Of a DNA stretch of 64,000 bases, positions 31,432-41,630 are shown in pieces. The number at the start of each line of letters is the position of its first letter. Within the stretch, counting starts at the first letter, position 1. The position numbers and the translations under genes were made by a program. The notes below the pieces were generated by a model that made no database searches, was not told the DNA's origin, and saw only the letters and a list, made by a program, of their open reading frames with translations. The stretch is from assembly GCA_026873275.1 (NCBI GenBank), contig JANTUC010000011.1, positions 620,001-684,000 of the forward strand, read 5' to 3'. Source of the stretch: Pseudopithomyces maydicus (Eukaryota > Ascomycota > Dothideomycetes > Pleosporales > Didymosphaeriaceae).

Positions 31432-32694
31432 TGTGATTGGAAGATTTTGTTGTTGGAGGAACTGAGTTTGGTGGTGGTTGAGAGTGTGGAAGCCTAGCTT
31501 CTGTATGAAAGAGTGACTGGAAGAATGAGTGACTGGAAGAACGAATGTGAGGTCTCAGACCAAAGGAACGAAGCTGCTGCGACAAGTGTACCGGAGTGCG
31601 GATGAGGAACTGTAGAGCAGTGCGACCGCCATTCCTATATATCTACGGGGGTGCTGGCACTATTCCCATCCCGTGTTAGAGTGGGCCGTGTCATCAAACG
31701 TTTGAAACAGGATGGGTATCTGAAGCCTCCCATGCATCGCTTCGAGAGATTCGGTCGACCATGTTACGGGGTTCAGGCAAGATGTCAGACAATGCGCAAA
31801 GCTTCAATGGAGCTTGAATACATTAAACCACCAATCACACGCATTCCAGCGCTTCCAGAGCCCGCACGGTGAGTGGGCCACGCGAGCGCTAAGGGAGAGC
31901 CGCATCCTGGACAGCGGCAAGCTCGTACGGGCGATATTTTAACGGTCTTCTGGCATGTAAGCGAAGCGTTCAATCAAAGCAAACCGCCACGGACCCGGTT
32001 GGAAACTTGCAGTGGGATGTAAGCGGTTTCATGTTTATTGAAATCATGCGGGCGCCTCCCACGGATTCACTCGGTTGACGTGTATGGGCCCCACGGACGC
32101 GGTAACCGACATGACAGCAAATGACTGGGAGTATGGAAATCGTTCGCAAATCTGCCCGTGGGTATGAACGTGCGGACTGGAATGAGTGGGATGGACGCAG
32201 GGGGTGTGCGGCGTGGGATCGTGATGTTTGGCGGGAAGAGGAAGGCTATGTCATTTTTGGTGCTAGCGCAGCCTTGTGAAGCCCCTTGAATATCCACGAC
32301 CTCGGGATCTTCGTCATCATCCACACAAGCAAAACTGGCACGCTTGTACTAGATACTCAATGCATCCCAGTTGTTTGTTCATGTGTGTTGTTACCAGATC
32401 CCAGCTTTGCTTCGAATGGACGCCTCATTCAGTATTCCGATAGAGTTCTGTCCCAGACTTCGAACATGGAGTATGTCTGAACCGAACAAGCATCCTCTGT
32501 ACATAAGCTATCACCGCTAGTCGACCATTCGCTCTATTCTTAGGTGTTGCTAGCATCGCGGTTCTACATATGTATACAGCTAGAAAGTTCCGTAGCAATC
32601 GCACTCATCTCTGATAAAAGTATTTAGGCTGATGCCGCATCTCCACAATACATATCTGTGTCTTACTATGCTATGAAGCAGCACAAATCGATAC
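31432..32694. other. Intergenic region with LPMO promoter
   Basis: Upstream of the LPMO gene and downstream of the enoyl-reductase-like gene. A TATATA lies at 31636-31641, about 200 bp before the LPMO ATG. The short minus-strand frame 32067-32324 has no recognisable content and is not called. Confidence 0.45.
31636..31641 (-). promoter_or_regulatory. Possible TATA box of LPMO gene
   Basis: TATATA on the minus strand, about 205 bp upstream of the LPMO start codon. Highly expressed secreted-enzyme genes of fungi often have a TATA element, but the position is inferred only from sequence. Confidence 0.35.
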
Positions 32695-33984
32695 TTATGC
32701 ATCAGCAACTCGCCAGACAAGTCTCTCCCCACTCGCCTCCTTTCTCCTCAACGAGTCCAACGCCTTCTGCGCCCTTTCCAACAGCGTCTCCCCCTCAATA
32801 ATTCTCTGCGGATTCGGCTCCACGATTCGTTCTTTCAGCATCGTAGGCATAATATCCGGCTGAAGGTGGTGCTTGAAGAACTCGTTCTGCTCTGCGTCAA
32901 TATTTGGATCTACACGATCCACACTGGCTCTCAAAACTTACATCTAGGTAGAAGTGCGTCCTTACACCCCTAGCATCCACGCCTTCAGCCCAGTCCGCTA
33001 CCTTGCTTACGTCCATTTCGTAAACCGGGTCTTCTGTCTCACTAGAGTCGCGCACAATTAAGGGGAGTAGGATAGCGACTTTGGCTCCGCTCTTCGCTAT
33101 TCTCGAAATGGGTGCGATGCTACCCGATACGCTGCCGATGCAGTCCATGAATCTAGGAATCGTACCTATGGACGAGATTTGTGACACAACGTCTGGGTCG
33201 TTGTAGTCGAAAGTCAATTTGGCGCCCAGAGACTTCAGATTCTCATGATGCTTCTTGGATGCTACGGCTACGATCGACGTGTCTATACGATTCCCAATCA
33301 GATACGCTCTTGTTGACGAGACTGCGAAAGAAAAGAAAGACTTACAGCCGTAGTACCTCAATATCTGCAGCGCATACATGCCCACGCTACTCGCTCCGCC
33401 CCACACCACGATTGGCTCATCCCCATCCTCTGGCTTATACTCAGCCGGCTTAGGCCAGGGTGTTTCAATACCCAAATCTTTGGTTATGGCATGGAACACG
33501 GTGACAAAGTTATTGGGCAATGTAACTGCTTCTTGCAGCGTGAAGCCTTCCGGGAGCTTCGCCAATAGCCACTCATTCGTGGTGCAGAATTCTTGGTGTG
33601 CTTTTTCCTGATCGTTGCGCCATGTGAAGCCGAAGACCTTATCTCCAGTCTTCAGACGCTTGACATCTGGACCGATTTCAACAACTGTACCGGCTGTGCC
33701 GTCACCAATTCGTTGAGGGTGTTGTACCTGGAATATAGGGAAAGGTTAGCATCGCTTATAAACTCTTCATGTTCGTGCAACGATAAAAGCCAAACCGGGA
33801 CCAAAAGAGAGAGAGCTCAACTGACCAATAGCCCACCATCATTCTGGTGGAGATCGAGTGGCGTCGAAGCAGTCCATTCGACACGAACACGGACCTCGTC
33901 GCCTTGGGGCTGAACGGTAGGGACATCCGCAATATCCAAAGGCTTCTTGATACCGACCATAACGACTGCCTTGTGTGCTGCCAT
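32695..33984 (-). CDS. Medium-chain reductase, trans-enoyl-reductase-like (ToxD/LovC type)
   Basis: Zinc-free-type MDR oxidoreductase. Four exons, 33984-33826, 33727-33346, 33282-32942 and 32889-32695, sum to 358 residues. The N-terminal catalytic fold starts MAAHKAVVMVGIKKPLDIAD, with TPLDLHQNDGGLL before intron 1. It continues with GDGTAGTVVEIGPDVKRLKTGDKVFGF. The NADPH-binding motif is VVWGGASSVGMYALQIL. A short C-terminal segment starts with NEFFKHHLQ. The second intron lies directly after YYG. The last intron uses the second of two acceptors (gcag then ag); only the second keeps the frame. Such proteins serve as partner enoyl reductases of polyketide synthases or as quinone reductases, but no PKS lies in this window, so the role is open. 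Confidence 0.8.
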
Positions 33985-34424
33985 TATGTCACTTGTATAG
34001 CTAGGTAATTCTTGGTAAAAAGATGCTGTGCTCGGTACAGTATGGACAAAGAGTATAGATCCAGTTATTGAATTAATTACAATGAAGAAGTGTCTTCGAA
34101 GGTTGCAAGTTGCCTATTTATCCTTTCAGCTATGTCAACATGTATTATAAATGTAGGTCGAAGTATGTCTGGTTGTGACTGCCGCTAGCGATTGTTGCTA
34201 ATTTGAGTCTAGTGTCATCCCGATAAGGTATAGCGGTGACATTTCTCTCTACGCTGATCAGGTCATTCGCGACCATGACGAGATTGCTCGCTTTCTGTTA
34301 CGTGAAAGCGTGCCGTATCGTGCCATGTTGTGCCCTAAAAATGCCCCGCGGTAGAATGGCCGTTGACACAGCATTTGCACTGGGAGCAATCGCATCTAGT
34401 AGCTCTACCATATATATGCACTTG
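33985..34424. other. Intergenic region
   Basis: 5' flank of the enoyl-reductase-like gene and 3' flank of the next minus-strand gene. No other feature was found. Confidence 0.5.
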
Positions 34425-35921
34425 TTATGCTTGTTCTGGAGGAAGTTGATCCGCGACGTCTCCGGTTTCTCCTTCTTTAGTTCCATGCAAGATATAATGC
34501 AGTTCATCCTTGTTGAAGGGCTTGAAGGGCAGCTTTCTGTACTTTCCCTTCATCCTGTTGATCACTTCCATGAATTCAGGGTACTCTTTCACCACATCAA
34601 CGTATTCATCCTCCACCCTCCCAGCTTCCTGCTCACTCGCCAGTTCCTTCTCCTCTTCTTCCATCCCGTCCACAACATCGGAACGGGGCGTGTCTCGTCT
34701 TCCCAACGAAGTATGTGCCCTTCTTCGCTGCTTCACTTCGTTCCTTTTCTCACTTTCGGCATAGAACCACTCGACCTCTTTCATCTCGAGTGGCGTCAGT
34801 CCATTACCCCCGTATGCTGCTACACCACGCTTCGCATATCCCCCTTCTTTGAAAACATCATTCTGCATGGCGTCCCGAAAGGCAGCTGCGGCCTCATCCC
34901 AATACCGCATCCCCCAAGCCGCCTTTCCTTTCCAATAATTCGCCCTCGCTTGCAATCCCTTGATACCCAGTTCTTGTGCGAGACTCTCAGCTCTCTCTGC
35001 CGCGAGACCTGCTTTACTGTAATCCATGTACCACTCTTTCCCCACCATCTTGTCCAAGCCCCCAAGGTATTTGTTGGAGTAAGACGATGCGCTTCTCTCG
35101 TTGCACTCGGCTGTGTACGCAGCGCAATATAGAATCGAACATCGTAACAGTGTCGTCTTCACATCTAGGACCTTGAGCCGTAATAAGACCTCGTCTTTCC
35201 CGCGCAGATACAGTGTCAATTTCTCGAGGGGGATCGAGGGGAACGCATCGTCGGTGCACGCGCTCACTTCTCCGGAATCCAGACTGCTTCCTAAACTTGG
35301 GAGGCTGAAGGAGGAATATGAAGGCGATGGCGTGAGAGCTAGATATGCGCGGTATTCCGGGTGGTCTTTGAGAAAGGGCTCGAGTGCCCATTCGAAGGCT
35401 GTTTTGCCCCGAGGAAGTATGTCGTGTTGCTGCGTGAGAAAGTTCAGCTCGGTGCGGAGCGGGAAACCTGATGAGGAACGGAAAGCCGCAAGGCTCTTTG
35501 TTACAGCCCCATTTCCGCTGTCTGAAACGTCGTTGCTTCCAGCGCTCTTCGTGGCTTCAGGTTTGGGTCCGCTCGGACTCTCTGGCGTAGAGTCATTCTC
35601 TTTAGCCGACTCCCTTTCCCACGGTTCTACAAGATCTGGCCGAAGATTTCCATCGCCTTTTCGCACTTTCTCCTGACGCTGCTTTTCTTCTTTCTGTTTT
35701 GTCCAAAAATCTTTATACTCTTCCTTGAGGTCGTGTTTGGGCTTACTTGGTTCCGCACTTTGGGGCGCTGATACAGAACTTGCGAGGGTTTCTAGAGTTT
35801 GTTGTATTCGGGGATGTACTTTTTTGGAGCCGAAGAGTGTTGGAGTAGGAGGAACAGGCGAAGTTTGATCTTCGTCATCTTCATCGTTTCGGTCTGTGGC
35901 AATGTTCGGGGGCCTGGACAT
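34425..35921 (-). CDS. Conserved-looking hypothetical protein, TPR-like helical core
   Basis: Single exon, 498 residues, family not recognised. Residues 1-155 are acidic and Ser/Pro-rich with a Lys/Glu helix (KDFWTKQKEEKQRQEKVRK). A folded part follows. It starts near LNFLTQQHDILPRGKTAFEWALEPFL and runs through LYLRGKDEVLLRLKVLDVKTTLL. It then passes ARANYWKGKAAWGMRYWDEAAAAF, which looks like helical repeats of TPR type. The C-terminus is acidic and then basic, with YPEFMEVINRMKGKYRKLPF. No catalytic motif and no membrane segment are visible. Confidence 0.7.
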   Translation of the reverse strand: MSRPPNIATDRNDEDDEDQTSPVPPTPTLFGSKKVHPRIQQTLETLASSVSAPQSAEPSKPKHDLKEEYKDFWTKQKEEKQRQEKVRKGDGNLRPDLVEPWERESAKENDSTPESPSGPKPEATKSAGSNDVSDSGNGAVTKSLAAFRSSSGFPLRTELNFLTQQHDILPRGKTAFEWALEPFLKDHPEYRAYLALTPSPSYSSFSLPSLGSSLDSGEVSACTDDAFPSIPLEKLTLYLRGKDEVLLRLKVLDVKTTLLRCSILYCAAYTAECNERSASSYSNKYLGGLDKMVGKEWYMDYSKAGLAAERAESLAQELGIKGLQARANYWKGKAAWGMRYWDEAAAAFRDAMQNDVFKEGGYAKRGVAAYGGNGLTPLEMKEVEWFYAESEKRNEVKQRRRAHTSLGRRDTPRSDVVDGMEEEEKELASEQEAGRVEDEYVDVVKEYPEFMEVINRMKGKYRKLPFKPFNKDELHYILHGTKEGETGDVADQLPPEQA

Positions 35922-36363
35922 GATGGATGCTTAATCTGGGTGCAGAGAAACAGGGCACAAGGCAAACTAAGTTGTCGGAACTAAGTCTGAAATCACGCAT
36001 TCGGTAAGTTTTCTTTGTTGACATAAGCAAGAGACGCTATGAAACGAACAAACAGCTGAGTGCTGTGAACATGTTCCTCCTCGTGTAGAAACCAGGTCTG
36101 TGGACAAAGCAACTAGCTGCCGTCGCACCATTTCATACCATGCCAAATTCCAGTGTAACGCTAGGTGCTTCGTGCCCAGAGATTCCCTTCACCATTTTAT
36201 TGTCCTTATGCTAGTCTGTCCCGCATGACATGGATCTTGGAGCTACATGTCGCCAGCGTTGCGGCAGGGAGAGTCGCTTCGCATGGTAGCGAAGTTGCTG
36301 GCTTGCGCGATGCCTCTTCGACTATAGAGGTCAACACACAATTATTGTAAAAGAGGTCAAGAG
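35922..36363. other. Intergenic region
   Basis: Between two minus-strand genes. It holds the promoter of the 498-residue gene and the 3' flank of the TPR-like gene. Nothing else is visible. Confidence 0.5.
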
Positions 36364-37194
36364 TCATACCATTACAGCATTTTCGTAAAGCTGGGCTAGA
36401 AGACCTTCAGTGACGGTGCGATGCGCTTCGAATCCCGATCTCCGACCTTGCAGTTGATCATCACAAGAGTCTCGCATCGCCGCTGCCTTGGTGTACAACA
36501 GCTCATCGTCTGCACATATTTCATTGAACGCGTCGCGCGCCTGTTTTATCATCCGGAGGTGATAAAGGCACATCCCTCTCTGGTAATGGATCCTGGGCAG
36601 ATAGACTTGCAGGTCCGGTGTGGTTTTGCAGAGTTCCAGGGCCTCGCTGCAGGCAGCAAGGGCATCATAAGGTCGCTCTGACTTCCGCATAATATTGCTC
36701 TTCAACAGCAGCCCCTCGACACGTGTGTGGGGTGCTAATGGACCGCGGAGGAGACGATCGACCTCTTTCAAGGCAGTGCCATAGTCGCATTGGTTATTGA
36801 ATTGCTGGACGCGACGGAAACAGAAGTTGGGACGCCAGCCCATCTCGGCTCGGCTTTCCTCGTAGATGGTTGCAGTACCAGAAGAGGCGTTGTCGAAGGT
36901 GTCGTCAGATTTGTCGTCGAGCTTAGCAACGCTGTCGCCGCCGCGCAGTGATGCCTGTGACACTTCGGAGGACCTTTGGCGAAGGCGGTGGGTGGTGTTG
37001 CGCTCATTCTCCAGTTCGGCTTGAGTGGCAAAGTATATGTCTTGGATCTCGCGGAGACGTTTCGTCTGGTCTTCGAAAGCGGCTCGATATGACTCGGCCA
37101 CTGCTCGCCAGGTATCGCGTTCTAGCTTGATTGCAGCGACGGTCGCCACAATAGCCTCAACAGGGTCGTCGGTGTCGTTGGATGGTAGCGACAT
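36364..37194 (-). CDS. Hypothetical coiled-coil/TPR-like protein
   Basis: Single exon, 276 residues from ATG 37194 (MSLPSNDTDDPVEA); a longer start at 37281 is possible but its extra 29 residues look like leader sequence. Residues about 20-80 form a charged coiled coil (AFEDQTKRLREIQDIYF, then ELENERNTTHRLRQR). A Ser/Asp-rich linker follows. Residues about 120-240 contain repeated helical pairs of TPR character (NNQCDYGTALKEVDRLLRG, PYDALAACSEALELC, MIKQARDAFNEI). It probably acts as a protein-interaction scaffold; the function is unknown. It lies 179 bp downstream of the radical SAM gene on the same strand. Confidence 0.72.
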   Translation of the reverse strand: MSLPSNDTDDPVEAIVATVAAIKLERDTWRAVAESYRAAFEDQTKRLREIQDIYFATQAELENERNTTHRLRQRSSEVSQASLRGGDSVAKLDDKSDDTFDNASSGTATIYEESRAEMGWRPNFCFRRVQQFNNQCDYGTALKEVDRLLRGPLAPHTRVEGLLLKSNIMRKSERPYDALAACSEALELCKTTPDLQVYLPRIHYQRGMCLYHLRMIKQARDAFNEICADDELLYTKAAAMRDSCDDQLQGRRSGFEAHRTVTEGLLAQLYENAVMV

Positions 37195-37373
37195 TGTATG
37201 AATGTGAATGGATGTGTGCTTGCGGATGGAGGTGCGAGTGGGCTCATTGTGTTGAGATGGGCATCTTCCGGCCAGGGCCACCGAAGGAAGCCGCTGCGGC
37301 AGGTGCGCCTCGGTCGTGTCCCTGTGATGGGTCGAAGATGGTCACGCATCCCCAAGGCTGTCGGAAGCACGCA

Positions 37374-38552
37374 TCATATGTTGAACCCACCATGCTTCGC
37401 CGCCTCGACAAACCTCCACAGACCTGCTTCTCGCGCCGCCTGCATGACGGATGCCACTTCTTTCAAATCGACAGGGCGGTTGATGTCGGCATATCGCACC
37501 TGCGTCTTTGCGTCTCCGCTGGCAGGCACGCCTCCCGGCTCGACTACCTCGGCGTCCTTCCCTCCCCGTCGCGGCTTCCCTACATGCGCACGGGGAAAGT
37601 ATTGTTCCATGACGTGCACCATCATGTCTTTGGACACGTTGCTCGCAAGCCACCGGACAATCTCCTTGCCCTCGTCCTCTTTGCCAGGCATCACGAGATG
37701 CCTCACCAGCACCCCTTCTTGGCAATGCCATCCGCCGTGAAGCAGAGGTCCCCGACTTGCTTGTGCATTGCCTTGATGCTTTCCATGGCTGTGGCCGTAT
37801 AGTTGTCCGCCTTCAAGAGCCGCTTGCTCGTCTTGTCGCTCCATACTTTGAAGTCTGGCAAGTATATATCCACCAAGCCATCGAGAAGCTCCAGGCTCTC
37901 GAGCGAGTCGAACGACGACGTGTTGTATACGATCGGCAGACGCAGCCCAAGTTCGCGTGCATGGAGGATGGAAAGAACGACCTGGGGGACAACGTGTTCG
38001 GGCGTGACGAGATTGATGTTGTGGCATTTTCCGATATCCTGGAGCTTCATGTACCATTCGGCCAGCTGCTCGGGCGTCAGATCGAAGCCGTTCCTTTGAT
38101 GCGCAATGTCACTAAATCCACGTCAGTCAAGATGCCTCTGCGTCGCCCTGCAGTGTTCCGTACTGGTTTTGACAGAAGACGCAGCGAAGGTTGCACCCGG
38201 AGAAAAAGACACTGCCAGAACCATTGTGACCTTGCAGACACGGCTCCTCCCCAAAGTGCGGCGCGATGGTGTTGACCTTGACCGTCTGGGCTCCAATCAG
38301 ACACACGCCTGTTTTCTCGTACCGATTGACACCGCACAGTCGGGGACAGAGGTTGCAATTCCGAAGGTGCGCGTACGCAAGTGAACGTTTCTTAGCTGCA
38401 TCGATCGACGAGATCAAATGGTATCGTGGAATGTAATCGTCGAGAAGCCAGGGTGGGGCAAGGTGCAGAGACCGCTTGGTGGGCCCGTTCAGGATCCGTA
38501 CCGGCTGTGAAACATGTCTCAAGGCGGGTCGAAAGACGGGTAGCAGCGCCAT
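37374..38552 (-). CDS. PflX-type radical SAM protein (frame break)
   Basis: Radical S-adenosylmethionine protein related to bacterial PflX/pyruvate formate-lyase-activating-like proteins (COG1313 as I recall it). Exons 38552-38164 and 38111-37374, joined by a 52-bp intron ending tttag. One base must be added at the C4 run 37712-37715 (plus strand) to join the two halves; total length is then 376 codons including stop. The N-terminal Cys cluster reads LRNCNLCPRLCGV and later GVC. The radical SAM motif CxxxCxxC is GCNLRCVFCQN (Cys about 120, 124, 127). A bridging HDIAHQRNGFDLTPEQLA crosses the intron. GKCHNINLVTPEHVVPQ and the DIYLPDFKVW and GVLVRHLVMPG strands follow. The C-terminus has RYADINRPVDLKEV. 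An N-terminal ~30 residues could be an organelle-targeting signal. Its substrate is unknown. Confidence 0.82.
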
Positions 38553-39273
38553 GCTGGATATTGCGCAGTTGGCATTGCTCCTGTTGCAACCAGCTCCATG
38601 TTCGATACCTGCACCGTCGGCAGCATGTGGTGACGCGTGCCGAGCCTCGGAAACTTTCCCGCATTCGTTCGCCCTTGCTACCCTCGAATGGTCACCACAC
38701 TGCCAGCTTATCCCCAAGATCAGTATTCACAGTAGGTAATTACATGAAAAGCCCACTGAGAAATTCGTCCTTGTGTCAAGTTTGTTCACACCGCTTTACA
38801 CTTTCTCCAACCAAAACTTGTTACACGCTTTCCTCATCACAGCGTCAAAGCACCTAGTCGAGTGACTGAGATGTCGGTACTGGAGCAAATTGATCGGCTC
38901 GGTTCAGTTGCCAATACAAGCCACTTTTAGGCACCCGTTACATGGCATAGTGTCCAGTGTGACTGCTGTGCGGGCCCACGCCACGTTATTGATAGCTCTG
39001 TTTCTACTTGGCCAGCAACTCCACTAGCCACACCAAATATTTCCGCTTGGTGATACAACAGTCGCGCAGGTCACCGATGGAACTCCTATTCATTGGTAGC
39101 AGAATCTGATTGATCGGTTCAATACATGGACTCGTGACCCGAGGTGATCTGCTGGGCCTGCTGTCTGCAATTTGCTCACCATCTACTCACTCTGAACAGT
39201 CTAGTTCTCCTGATACGGACGGGAAAGATTTATCTGTACGCCTGTCAGGTGTCATTACATGCTTACGGGCGGG

Positions 39274-39280
39274 TATAAGA
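39274..39280 (+). promoter_or_regulatory. Possible TATA box of But2-like gene
   Basis: tataaga, 107 bp before the start codon of the secreted protein gene, in a spacing usual for fungal TATA elements. Not verified by other evidence. Confidence 0.4.
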
Positions 39281-39310
39281 ATGTGACCGTACATCACCAT
39301 TCTGAGCGCC

Positions 39311-39331
39311 GCATTCCTGCATTCCTGCATT
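39311..39331. repeat. Short GCATTCCT tandem repeat
   Basis: The unit gcattcct occurs twice and partly a third time, between the TATA-like element and the start codon of the But2-like gene, so it probably falls in the 5' leader. Confidence 0.7.
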
Positions 39332-39386
39332 GCGTACATCTAAAAACCATCCCACAACGACCATAAACTGAGCTCTAGCATCCGAA

Positions 39387-40086
39387 ATGCGCGCATTTCT
39401 TCTAGCTTCCTTCGGTTTAACCGTGCTAGCAGACAAACTCTTTTCTCGCAATTTTCCTCACCTCATCATTCCACTGAGGGCAGATGAACCAGACACGCCA
39501 CACGGTACGAGCAAGAGCTTTGAAATCTCCCCAGGCGTGAGTAAACTTCATGTACAATCCTTTCCTAACTGTGACTAATCATACTGTAGGTTTGGACTGC
39601 TGCTTCTTGGGATGTACCCTTGAATGGCGCCACTCGCTGTGAACTGAGTTTCTCTATCAACCAAGACCCTAAGCTCAATGCGCCTTGGAACGTCTGGGGC
39701 GTTGAAGACAGTGAACCCTTCCTCATCAGCATCTCCGAGCTGCCAAATGACTCTCTCAGTATGCCTGCTCCTCTTTTGCTACATATGTTTTCTGCCTGCC
39801 CCGACTGACTAACGCTCGTTGAACAGACAAGGACCAAGATACCTGGGACACACATCCATGGCCGGAACCTAATGGTGCAACTGGCACACTCGCCGTGTAC
39901 AAGTCTGGCTTTACTAACCTCACGTGGGATAAACCGATAGTGTGTCAAAAGGGTCAGGTTGCGCAATTCCTACTTCAGCCGGCCGACCCGTTCACCCAGG
40001 TGAATGCGGGATTTACATGGTTTGAGCTGGATTACGTACCTCCAAACGGTATCACGTATGATATGTATGTACCTGATTGGCCGTAG
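39387..40086 (+). CDS. Small secreted protein, But2 C-terminal-like family
   Basis: Three exons, 39387-39536, 39590-39758 and 39827-40086, give 192 residues. The first ~16 residues (MRAFLLASFGLTVLA) look like a signal peptide. The mature part begins near SRNFPHLIIPL, a segment I recall as typical of fungal secreted proteins with a But2-like C-terminal domain. Other features: a beta-rich body with RCELSFSINQDPKLNAPWNVW and DTWDTHPWPEPN, CQKGQVAQFLLQP, and a closing WFELDYVPPNGITYDM. Only two Cys are in the mature region. Both introns are 53-68 bp with gtgagt/gtatgc donors. Such proteins are probably wall-associated or effector-like; the role is not known. Confidence 0.75.
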
Positions 40087-40370
40087 TAAAGAAGGGTTGC
40101 AGTCAATGACTTTGGGGCGCTGAAGCAAAACATGGGAAAGAAGAGAAGGCAAATTGACAGGAGGCACTCATTACGAAGGTCACACGGTGTAATTGTGTCA
40201 AGGAGGTGGCCTGGGAAGGTTTTCTTGGAAAACATCAGTGCAACGAATCATAGCATTTCATTCGATAGCGCCGTAGGTGTGATGAAAATGTGAAGGGCGT
40301 ACTACTACAGAACGTCTTAAACGCTGAGTTCTAGATCGCTTTCGTGTTGGAAAATGCTCGGGAACATTCC

Positions 40371-41630
40371 TCAAAACCCAACCGAACGTAGAATTCGTTG
40401 ATACAAAAGCTGCGCTCCGCTCGGAATCATATCCCCCACACGCTGTTGTCGTTTTTGTATATCCTTCGTGATGTTGGGATGAAGCTGATCGTCGCCTTCG
40501 TGGTTCGACTTGAAAAAGAGATGCATCCTAGGAAGCCAATGCAGAGCCTCTTGCATCCTGTTATTTATGTCTGACAGCTCATCCTCATCCCACCTGAAGT
40601 CATACATCCGATACCCCGCAAGTAACCTTTTCACACGAGGGGCCGCGAATTCATTGCACCGCATGGTTGAACCGAGTTTGCCATCCGTCGGCAACGAGGC
40701 ATCAAATATAGCCGCTGGACCGGTGGGCAGCATGTCTGCAATAATTTCATACAATGGGAACGACGGAAATGCGCTCATGACGAACGTTTGTTCATCGATG
40801 GCAAGAAGGCCGTTCGGATCTTCCAGGACGGTGATGCCTTTCTCGGCGAGAAGCGTCTTGTCCGACTCCGAATAGTTGGGATCTTGGGCAATCACGCTGA
40901 CCTGTGACACTTCCTTTCCAAAGTGTTCAGGAAGGTTTGAGTACAGTTCCTCAAGGCCCTGCGCGATGCCCAGTGCGACAATGTGCTGAAAATACGGGCG
41001 ATGTCTCGCGTCGAGACCCTCCAAAGAACCCGTCTGACGAGCCAAAGTCCCCAAGCCCATGCACACGATCTTGTCGATACGCGGTGCACCAACCTGAAGT
41101 TGTTCGGCGGTAACTTGTAACTGCAAAAGTTTCCGGTTCTTGCTGGACAGAAACTCATCGCTACAGTGTGCCCAAATCTGTTGCTTCTGCGCTAGATGGT
41201 CGTCCTGGTATGGCGCGTGAGAGGTTAGCTGCACCGGGGCACAGGCGTCGGTAGGACTGAAGGGATTGTTGGGAGGCGATATCAGCCCGTCGTTTTGGCG
41301 TGATTCGATTACGAGATCAGGAGCTTTCCCGTAGCCATGCGCCGCAAGGCGGAGGTAGCTGTTGTACCAGTGTCCGGAATAGACGCGCAGACCGGGGTTC
41401 GGGGCATTGACTGCTTTCGTAAAGGGATTTCGGAGCCATAGAGGTGCTTTTGAGTCACTTCTCAAATCGTTTAAAGATAGTTCCCCGGAGCGCAGCCTGG
41501 CCGTGTCTGAAGAGAGTTGCTGTAGGAAGTCACGTGTGTAGATGCCATGCAGATTATGCGCAGCGAGGGCGTCCTCAAGCGGTTGCAGGTCAAAAGAAGT
41601 TGGACCACGTTGCTGTCCGTGGAGTGCCAT
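40371..41630 (-). CDS. SRR1-like domain protein
   Basis: Single exon, 419 residues. The SRR1-like region (about residues 190-340) starts at KIVCMGLGTLARQTG, then HIVALGIAQGLEELY, VSVIAQDPNYSESDKTLLAE, a GITVLEDPNGLLAIDEQTFV strand and FPSFPLYEIIADM. That is the usual order for the family, named after Arabidopsis SRR1 in light signalling. In fungi the molecular activity is unknown. The N-terminal 180 residues are less conserved-looking and include LRVYSGHWYNSY. The C-terminus has MYDFRWDEDELSDINNRMQEAL. It diverges from the F-box-like gene with a 331-bp spacer. Confidence 0.85.
   Translation of the reverse strand: MALHGQQRGPTSFDLQPLEDALAAHNLHGIYTRDFLQQLSSDTARLRSGELSLNDLRSDSKAPLWLRNPFTKAVNAPNPGLRVYSGHWYNSYLRLAAHGYGKAPDLVIESRQNDGLISPPNNPFSPTDACAPVQLTSHAPYQDDHLAQKQQIWAHCSDEFLSSKNRKLLQLQVTAEQLQVGAPRIDKIVCMGLGTLARQTGSLEGLDARHRPYFQHIVALGIAQGLEELYSNLPEHFGKEVSQVSVIAQDPNYSESDKTLLAEKGITVLEDPNGLLAIDEQTFVMSAFPSFPLYEIIADMLPTGPAAIFDASLPTDGKLGSTMRCNEFAAPRVKRLLAGYRMYDFRWDEDELSDINNRMQEALHWLPRMHLFFKSNHEGDDQLHPNITKDIQKRQQRVGDMIPSGAQLLYQRILRSVGF

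Larger units (their letters stand above)
38553..39386. other. Divergent intergenic region
   Basis: Between the radical SAM gene (-) and the secreted But2-like gene (+). It contains a TATA-like element at 39274-39280 and a short GCATTCCT tandem at 39311-39331, both upstream of the But2-like gene. Confidence 0.5.

Noticed and set aside
30565..31497. 310-residue plus-strand frame opposite the LPMO gene
   Set aside because: Gly/Ser/Val-rich mirror of the LPMO coding strand; the LPMO protein is clearly the real product.
30574..34000. Reading the LPMO, enoyl reductase and Old Yellow Enzyme as a secondary-metabolite cluster
   Set aside because: No synthase, tailoring set or cluster regulator is present, and the genes are separated by long intergenic regions.
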